Shown here piece by piece: positions 57,985 to 64,000 of a stretch of 64,000 nucleotides of DNA. Position numbers and translations under genes: made by a program. Below the pieces are notes generated by a model. The model saw only the letters and a list, made by a program, of their open reading frames with translations. It did not search any database and was not told the DNA's origin. Source of the DNA: Membranipora membranacea (taxonomy: Eukaryota; Bryozoa; Gymnolaemata; Cheilostomatida; Membraniporidae); contig OU612073.1 of NCBI GenBank assembly GCA_914767715.1, positions 9,176,001 through 9,240,000 of the forward strand, given 5' to 3'. Within the stretch, counting starts at the first letter, position 1. Each line of letters begins with the position of its first letter.

Positions 57985-60900
57985 CTATAAATGAATAGGC
58001 ATTGTTGTGACACCATCATCACAAACTAAACGCTTGGCATAAAAAAATGAAAGCCCAGATCTCAACTGAGTATAAGTTACCATTGAGTTATTTCGTTTCA
58101 TTATTCCTTTGTTTTTTCCATAAACTGGTTTCTTGGTGGTTAATGTATTTAGAAAGTGTGTCCTGGTGAAAGAATTCAGTTTACGCATAATTCCTTTGGT
58201 ACTCGTTTTGCTAGTGGAAGAGCTAAAAGTATGATATGTTTTTGCGTTGAGGGCAATGATGCCTGTCCCAGAGAATTCTTCTTTGAACAGTCCTGGTGTG
58301 CGTTTATGGTAAACATGCATGGCTTTACAACAGGCTTGCATCACCCATGGTAAACCCTTTACTTTACTATCAACAAAAGATTGTTTGTGTGCGGGACAAA
58401 ATTTAGGAATAAACCATTTATCATACTCTTCATAAAACTGCTGTTGCAAAGTCTTAGGAATCAAAGACTCCAGCTCATCACAGGTGGCAAAATATGCAGA
58501 GTCTGTGTCCATACAGACATACTCAAAACATGAATCATGGAAAAACTTGCACATAAAATCGTAGTAGAATTGAAGCATGCGTAGTTTTGCAATTTGCAGA
58601 ATAGAGAAGCCTATTATTATTGGGGTGTCCAATTTTATCTTCTTTTTGCTCAATTCAATTTCAAATAAATCATCATCCAACTCCTCAATAGACATAAAAT
58701 TCTTCTTGTTAATAAAAGATGAAGCAGTTTTTAGGTCAGTTGTGTATTTTATGTCAGTGAAGCGTTCCTTGTTAGTTATGGTTGCACCATAAATGGCATT
58801 CCCAGAGAGTTTGGCAGTATCCGATCTTACTTTTGTTGATGGGTCAGCATCACCTAATCTTCTTTCAGCACATATTGCTTCCCCAAACTCACGAAAACAC
58901 TTATGTTTCTTAAATTGCACAATCTGATATATCTTAGTTATTTTCAAACCATGATCAATGTACCATTTCAAAAGTGAGGTTAGAACTAGAATTTTCTTGC
59001 CAAACATACTCCCAATCAATGAACGCTGTGGTGATTGATAAATTTTGTTCTCTACTGCAAAGGCTTTCATCAACGGAGACAGATCTTCTTGACTGATGCT
59101 GACATTTTTGAAAATTGGTGGCATCTCATGGAATCTGTGTTTCAAATGATCGGGCACGTGAATATCACACTCTACGAGGCCAAAGAAGCGTTCAGATTTT
59201 ACTGCTGATATTATTTCTTCTTGAGTCATGGATTTTCTCTCGCTCATTTCTCTGAAAGTCAGATTGCTAACAAACCTAGAGATATACTTAGAAGAACTTT
59301 TTTGATAGTTCCATTGACACTCAAAAATTGATATAACTTTAAAACCAAGCACTCTTAAATATGCTTCTTTCTCAGATGCGTCTTGATATAACCGCTGATA
59401 TGAAAATCCGTTGATTGGGTTGGTTACCTGATCATTTGTGTTTGGGCAGTTAGGATCTGGGCAACCATGAAAAAGGCAGCCATGAAATTGGTAAACAGTT
59501 TGGGTCTCTTTACAAAATCCGTCAACAGGTAGTGAATGCTGTCCCAAACGAATTTCACCTTGATTATATTTATGTCTAATGTAAGTGTTATTCATGTGCG
59601 CTTTGAACTCCAGCCATTCATTAGCTAATCGCCCGTGAACATCAACAAAGCGTGGAGTGAATTTGTCTTCCGACTTTCTTCTAATCATGCATCCAGTTGG
59701 GAGGTCTTGCATTGCAGCATATAAATACAAACTGTTAGCATCATAACCTTTGATTTGCTTACATATTTTAGCGGAGTGGCCATATTTTGCAAATTTTAGA
59801 TAGGTTTTATCACACTCATGATACCTATGAAACACAAGAGCAGGTCCTCCAACAATATTGTCTCTCACAGTCTTGTGAAGGTCAGAGTTTTTTTGTGAGA
59901 TGAGAGGAATTGAAAACTCATTAGTCAAGGACTCTTTGAAAAGCCACTTGGTAGCAAGAGATGGAACACTAACCGCATCCTTGAACATATCTAATCCTTT
60001 TGAAATGTAGACATCTGATTGCTTTTGTAGGGCCTCAAGAAAAGGAACCACATCCAAATTGTTATACCATATAAGGAAATCACGTAGTGTTTGCATATCA
60101 TGATGTGTCCAAATTTCTTTGCAATAGTCATATTCTTCAAGTGATATATTTGACTGTTTAAGAGAGGAATAAAATGCAGAGTGAGGGGGTAAAGCTGGTT
60201 CATTGAGCATATCCAAGGATGTAATATACTCATATGGGAAGTAACCTTTTTGTACAGAACAGTTGTAAGCTTTCAGAAAATTCTCATAAGAGAAGCCAGG
60301 AGCAATGTAATTTGTTGCATCTACAAATTTCAGTTTGTGGGTCTTGATGCATTTCATACAACTATTGCGCTTGATTGCAAATTTGATTTGATCGGTTTTG
60401 CACAGATGACGGATCAAAGGAGCTCTAATAACATTCAAATCATACTTTTGCCCATTAAAGGAAACTACTGGAAGTTCAGCAAAGTGAGCTTTGAGTTTTT
60501 CTATTAGATTACCTATACTATTAAATTGATAGTTACGGGGATTAGACCACTGTTTTTGAGAATAGTCTAATTCAGTTTTCATGCGTGTACTGTCCAAGCT
60601 TTCAAGTTTATGTAGTAGGGGCGATATTTTTTCCAGATTGAGTGAGTATGCAACATCACTGAGATGCGACAGGTAGAGCACAAATTTTTCAACTAGTGCA
60701 TCGGCATCTCCATCACTAACTAGACAAAATGGATTGAGGTATCCGGGTACATTAGAACATATGCTAATACTCATTAGTTTGTGATCATTGTTGAAAGTCA
60801 ACTTGGGTGTGTTCTCTAAAGTGGACTTTGGTAAGAAACACTCAATATCAAATGTTGCACGATATTCATAGAAGCGGTATTCATTTGGTATGGTCAGCCC

Positions 60901-62202
60901 TGTTCTGTTTTCTATTTCTTCAAAGATATTAGCAGGTGGATAGAAAACATCTTTTTCAAATCTATAGCGCGACTGCTGTTTAGCACAGCTTTTCCTGTGA
61001 CGAAGAAGGTTGGATTTTGTAGGGAAACTTAAGTTACATGTTTTGCAGGTGAAACACTTTGAGAATGATGATATATCATGTATATAGCAGAAGTGATTAC
61101 CAACCATGCATAAGTTAAGCTCCACACTTGACTTACTGAAGGATTGAAATATAAGCGTGCATTTACTGTCACGAGCTAATTTGTAAACCGATATCTTGAT
61201 GTCAAAGATTTTTTCCAGACACCGCAGATCTTCTAATGTCACACCTTCAAACTCTGAGACCGAAGCGGGGGATATGCCAACATATTTTGTGAATGTATAG
61301 AACAAATCATGAATCTTACTCAGACTTGCTTTTGGAAACAAGCAGTCACAGCGCTTTTTGCAAACACAATTCTGTTTTAAATACAACGCACGAAAAAAAC
61401 ACAGATTGTCATTGATTGTCTTGTTATGAACACCCCTACACAAAGTTTTCACGCATTTTAGCTTTTTAATGTGTGTAGGAATTTGGCACGGCGAACCAAT
61501 CTTGGGAAAGGGAAGTTTGCTCAAATAAAATGAGATATTTGTCACATGAAACACACCCCATGAACTATTTGGTCGGTTGGATTTTGCATTTTCACACATG
61601 TCTAAATTGTCAAGATACTCTCCAATATCCCTCATGTCGGCTAATGATTTAACAGTGATGGGATGATCAAAAATCATTGTATTGTTGGTTGAACTGTGAT
61701 AATATCGTATCTCTTCAGTATTGGTATTCTTGAGAACATATCCCAAACAACACTGAAGTTTGACTTGAGTAGATAATTTTGTCAACCAAAGATTACACAA
61801 TGCATCAGTAATTGATTGATTGTTGTTGATAAGACGTAGATTAAAAATGTCAACAACCCTTCTACACCTGAAATAAGTTTTGACTCCTTCCCAATTTGTC
61901 CTAAGTAAGTCTTTTAGGGGTGATGATTGAACAACTGTGTCTAATCTAGTGCTTTCAATTTGGTCAGCATGAGTAATTGTCCCACCAAACTGGTGTGAGG
62001 TGTGTGCTGAACTAGGCCCTGCAGAACTGTTACTTCTCAGACAGTTTTGTTTGTGAATGCTGAGCTGGTGTTTTCTTGTAAAAACTTTGCAACAGCCTAA
62101 ACACTGAAATCCTATGAAATTCTGATCATGTTTAGTTTTCACATGTCTTTTCAGGTTTGATTTGGTTGAGAATTCACCAAGACACTCTTTACAGACCAAC
62201 AT
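57985..62202 (-). CDS. Protein-primed family B DNA polymerase with N-terminal zinc fingers and OTU-like segment
   Basis: 1405 residues, uninterrupted. Two C2H2-type fingers open the protein (CKECLGEFSTKSNLKRHVKT and CLGCCKVFTRKHQLSIH). Residues 265-375 hold DNLCFFRALYL (C268) and GNHFCYI (H370), an OTU-like protease layout, followed by another finger (CKTCNLSF...H) near 386-406. The 3'-5' exonuclease motifs are FDIECF (452-454), SFNGQKYDLN (581-590) and YNNLDVVPF (713-721). Polymerase motifs are GYDANSLYLYA (819-829), KLSGNAIYGA (1131-1140) and MDTDSAYF (D1232, D1234). An insert at 885-965 with QFHGCLFHGCPDPNC and KEAYLRVLGFKVISIFEC resembles Vsr-like endonucleases. The enzyme should copy the linear element from protein-primed ends. 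All key residues are present. Confidence 0.95.
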   Translation of the reverse strand: MLVCKECLGEFSTKSNLKRHVKTKHDQNFIGFQCLGCCKVFTRKHQLSIHKQNCLRSNSSAGPSSAHTSHQFGGTITHADQIESTRLDTVVQSSPLKDLLRTNWEGVKTYFRCRRVVDIFNLRLINNNQSITDALCNLWLTKLSTQVKLQCCLGYVLKNTNTEEIRYYHSSTNNTMIFDHPITVKSLADMRDIGEYLDNLDMCENAKSNRPNSSWGVFHVTNISFYLSKLPFPKIGSPCQIPTHIKKLKCVKTLCRGVHNKTINDNLCFFRALYLKQNCVCKKRCDCLFPKASLSKIHDLFYTFTKYVGISPASVSEFEGVTLEDLRCLEKIFDIKISVYKLARDSKCTLIFQSFSKSSVELNLCMVGNHFCYIHDISSFSKCFTCKTCNLSFPTKSNLLRHRKSCAKQQSRYRFEKDVFYPPANIFEEIENRTGLTIPNEYRFYEYRATFDIECFLPKSTLENTPKLTFNNDHKLMSISICSNVPGYLNPFCLVSDGDADALVEKFVLYLSHLSDVAYSLNLEKISPLLHKLESLDSTRMKTELDYSQKQWSNPRNYQFNSIGNLIEKLKAHFAELPVVSFNGQKYDLNVIRAPLIRHLCKTDQIKFAIKRNSCMKCIKTHKLKFVDATNYIAPGFSYENFLKAYNCSVQKGYFPYEYITSLDMLNEPALPPHSAFYSSLKQSNISLEEYDYCKEIWTHHDMQTLRDFLIWYNNLDVVPFLEALQKQSDVYISKGLDMFKDAVSVPSLATKWLFKESLTNEFSIPLISQKNSDLHKTVRDNIVGGPALVFHRYHECDKTYLKFAKYGHSAKICKQIKGYDANSLYLYAAMQDLPTGCMIRRKSEDKFTPRFVDVHGRLANEWLEFKAHMNNTYIRHKYNQGEIRLGQHSLPVDGFCKETQTVYQFHGCLFHGCPDPNCPNTNDQVTNPINGFSYQRLYQDASEKEAYLRVLGFKVISIFECQWNYQKSSSKYISRFVSNLTFREMSERKSMTQEEIISAVKSERFFGLVECDIHVPDHLKHRFHEMPPIFKNVSISQEDLSPLMKAFAVENKIYQSPQRSLIGSMFGKKILVLTSLLKWYIDHGLKITKIYQIVQFKKHKCFREFGEAICAERRLGDADPSTKVRSDTAKLSGNAIYGATITNKERFTDIKYTTDLKTASSFINKKNFMSIEELDDDLFEIELSKKKIKLDTPIIIGFSILQIAKLRMLQFYYDFMCKFFHDSCFEYVCMDTDSAYFATCDELESLIPKTLQQQFYEEYDKWFIPKFCPAHKQSFVDSKVKGLPWVMQACCKAMHVYHKRTPGLFKEEFSGTGIIALNAKTYHTFSSSTSKTSTKGIMRKLNSFTRTHFLNTLTTKKPVYGKNKGIMKRNNSMVTYTQLRSGLSFFYAKRLVCDDGVTTMPIHL

Positions 62203-62276
62203 TTCTGTTTGTGATCACTTTACATGTATTTTATGAAGAAACGTTAAACGATAATGTGTTTTCAATATTAACTATT

Positions 62277-63729
62277 CTATATGGACAAAAAGTCAAAGGT
62301 ACCTTCTGCCGCAGGGTTAGTGTTTGTGGAAGATCTATTGGGAAGGATCTCGTCTAGTTTTAGTATGTTGATCTGTGGCATTAAGTTCATCTTGTCGTCT
62401 ATATTGGTGAATGACAGTTGTAGAACATACGAGACGAGGCACTGTTGCGTTCTGCAAGATGCACTGATCTCCAGTGCATCTTCTAATGCCAGTGCTCTTT
62501 CCAAATTGTGGAGCCTACAAAATAAAAAAATCATATTATTTAAACCTACATGCATAATGAAAGTAGTAAATACCACAATACTGCTGTATTTAACCTATTG
62601 GGAAACAATATTCTGAACATAAATTGTATTCAAATTTCAATAGTACGACCCATGACATGATTTGATGGTAGCTCAATGATGGCATTACATGAGACTCAGA
62701 ATAAGGAAAGCATCTCATACTTACACTGTCTCTGTTGACTCAGGGGTTCCCCTGAGTCTGAATCGAGCATAGGTCCTCCTAAATCTCCGGTTCACTGGTC
62801 TATATAATCTGTTATACTTGGATTCTATTTGCTCCAAGGCTCTTGACAGATCCGATGCCACTGCTGGTGATGCTTGGTACCCCTGAACTGTTTTGGATCT
62901 GTATATGTACCTTGGAGTAATGACTACAAAACAAATGAAAAGAACATTCTTAGTATTGTATTATCGAGTCTGTTTTTCAAGTTATGACAACTCGCAAACT
63001 GCAGCAGCAATTATTACCAAGTTGGTAGCTGTCTGAAATAAATTCAAGGAGAGTGCGATTCCTTTTGAATGACAATTCTTTCCTTCCAAGCGGCACAATA
63101 ACTTATTTTGTTTTCCATTGTTTTATTTATTTATACAATTATGATATCTAACTTACATCCTTCTGATAACTGCCTTAGCGCCGTTATACTTAGGGGTCTC
63201 TTTAAAGGATCATTTGCATGCCATACATCTCCTTCCTCCTGTTAGTGAAAAAAAGTAAGTAACATATAAGATATAAAAATACTCTCACATATAAAATTGT
63301 TCACTGTTAGCTATTCAGAGGTTTTGAGGAGATATGCGTAATGAGATGACAATATGGCATTACATAATGGTGGGAGGTGATGCACAAGAACTTCACATGT
63401 GAATAAATATATGCCGTATTTTACTTACATTGAGCTGAATTTCATCAATGTTGAAGTCCGCTACCTTAACCGGATACACCGACAGACCAGGAAACGGTGT
63501 TGGTGTGGTTTGGGGTGCAGTTTGGGGAGAAGTTTGGGATGCTGTTTGGGGTCCGGTCAATGCTGTTGTTGGTGGTGGTGGTGGTGGTGCTGTTGCTGCT
63601 GCTGCCGATTGGTGTCTATACTCCCTCAAAACTGAGGAAGTAGATGGTCCCAAGTCTGGAAGTTCGAATTGGGTATCTTCCAAATCATCAGCTGCTGGGG
63701 GAGGGGGGTATACCAACATCTTCGTGTAC
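62277..63729 (-). CDS. Unrecognised host gene, last four exons
   Basis: Exons on the minus strand are 63729-63429, 63238-63157, 62923-62725 and 62514-62277 (stop). All introns have GT/AG borders (GTAAGT three times) and the phases agree (0, 1, 2), which is strong evidence for a real gene. The first exon shown contains MLVYPPPPAADDLEDTQFEL and a Pro/Gln/Thr-rich stretch; it begins at an acceptor (TTTTAG), so an upstream exon is likely, or this ATG is the start. Later parts include ITALRQLSEG, SDLSRALEQIESKYNRLYRP with an Arg-rich block, and LHNLERALALEDALEIS. A helical, coiled-coil-like protein is suggested. I do not recognise the family. The Polinton polymerase starts only 75 bp from its stop codon. 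Confidence 0.7.
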
Positions 63730-64000
63730 TAAAATATTATTGAGAGAGAGAAATGATAAATTGCTTAAGGAGAAATTCATGAAGCTTTTTTTGATAAGTG
63801 AGCATTTGCAATGCAATAATGATACACCTTACCTATACAGGGGTGTATCCATTGGATTGCCTCTAGGGCTAACCCTTACCAACTTTAAAACATGACAATT
63901 ACTCAAAATGGTTATAAAGTCAGCCTCAAGGAGATAACGATTCCAATTTTATGAGATTTCCAAAACAAAAGCCCTAGCATTACCAGGTTGAAGGATAATT
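63730..64000. other. Intron or upstream region of the minus-strand gene
   Basis: No feature recognised. Confidence 0.4.

Larger units (their letters stand above)
52515..62202. mobile_element. Polinton/Maverick element (coding part)
   Basis: Seven plus-strand genes are followed by one convergent minus-strand gene. Together they give protein-primed polymerase B, a retroviral-type integrase, adenain-like protease, and major and minor capsid proteins, the defining Polinton set. The FtsK/HerA-type packaging ATPase was not found in any frame between 49 and 64 kb. Terminal inverted repeats could not be found: on the right only about 75 bp separate the polymerase start from the last exon of a neighbouring gene, and on the left a hAT element lies 480 bp away. 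All genes but the minor capsid gene are open, so the copy is fairly young. The limits given are those of the genes. Confidence 0.9.

Noticed and set aside
52045-62280. Polinton terminal inverted repeats
   Set aside because: Comparing 52045-52514 with the complement of 62203-62280 by eye showed no match; a computed alignment would be needed.
63393-63732. Plus-strand Gly/Val- or Cys/Trp-rich genes
   Set aside because: They are antisense to the Pro/Ala/Thr-rich exon of the minus-strand gene.

Overview
The window is metazoan nuclear DNA, most likely from an early-branching or other invertebrate animal such as a sponge or cnidarian; the species cannot be fixed from the sequence. The evidence is AT-rich DNA, short GT/AG introns, a rhodopsin-type GPCR, a secreted matrixin protease, P2X7-tail-like exons, tRNA-derived SINEs, and many DNA transposons. 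Conventional gene density is low and most coding signal belongs to mobile elements or decayed duplicates.

Region by region. 1-8 kb: a MITE with an 8-bp target duplication, a tRNA-derived SINE, a 5'-truncated and frameshifted copy of a matrixin gene, and a broken YqaJ-nuclease gene on the minus strand. 8.5-10.2 kb: an intact three-exon matrixin gene. 11.2-15.9 kb: a multi-exon class A GPCR. 16.7-20 kb: a Harbinger-like MITE and a 17-bp minisatellite. 20.4-25.4 kb: remains of a spliced hAT-type transposase and of a P-element/THAP9-type transposase that carries a SINE. 25.8-49.2 kb: two diverged copies of a segmental duplication with P2X7-tail-like exons and an AAA-ATPase exon. Paired copies act as empty sites that date and delimit three insertions: a 3.1-kb element with long inverted repeats, an 896-bp hAT-type MITE, and a SINE cluster. 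49.8-52.0 kb: a hAT element with perfect 8-bp target duplications and a decayed transposase.

52.5-62.2 kb: a Polinton/Maverick element. Its plus-strand cluster encodes a small basic protein, an unknown structural protein, an integrase with a chromodomain, a minor capsid protein (frameshifted), a pVI-like protein, a major capsid protein and an adenain-type protease. A convergent 1405-residue protein-primed DNA polymerase B lies on the minus strand. No FtsK/HerA-type packaging ATPase and no terminal inverted repeats are visible. 62.3-63.7 kb: the four 3' exons of an unrecognised minus-strand gene with consistent splice phases.

The least expected signal is a set of three very short, almost completely palindromic insertions (34, 84 and 90 bp). 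Each starts TAG and ends CTA, and each is flanked by a perfect 9-bp direct repeat. They look like a family of ultra-short foldback elements mobilised by an unidentified transposase.
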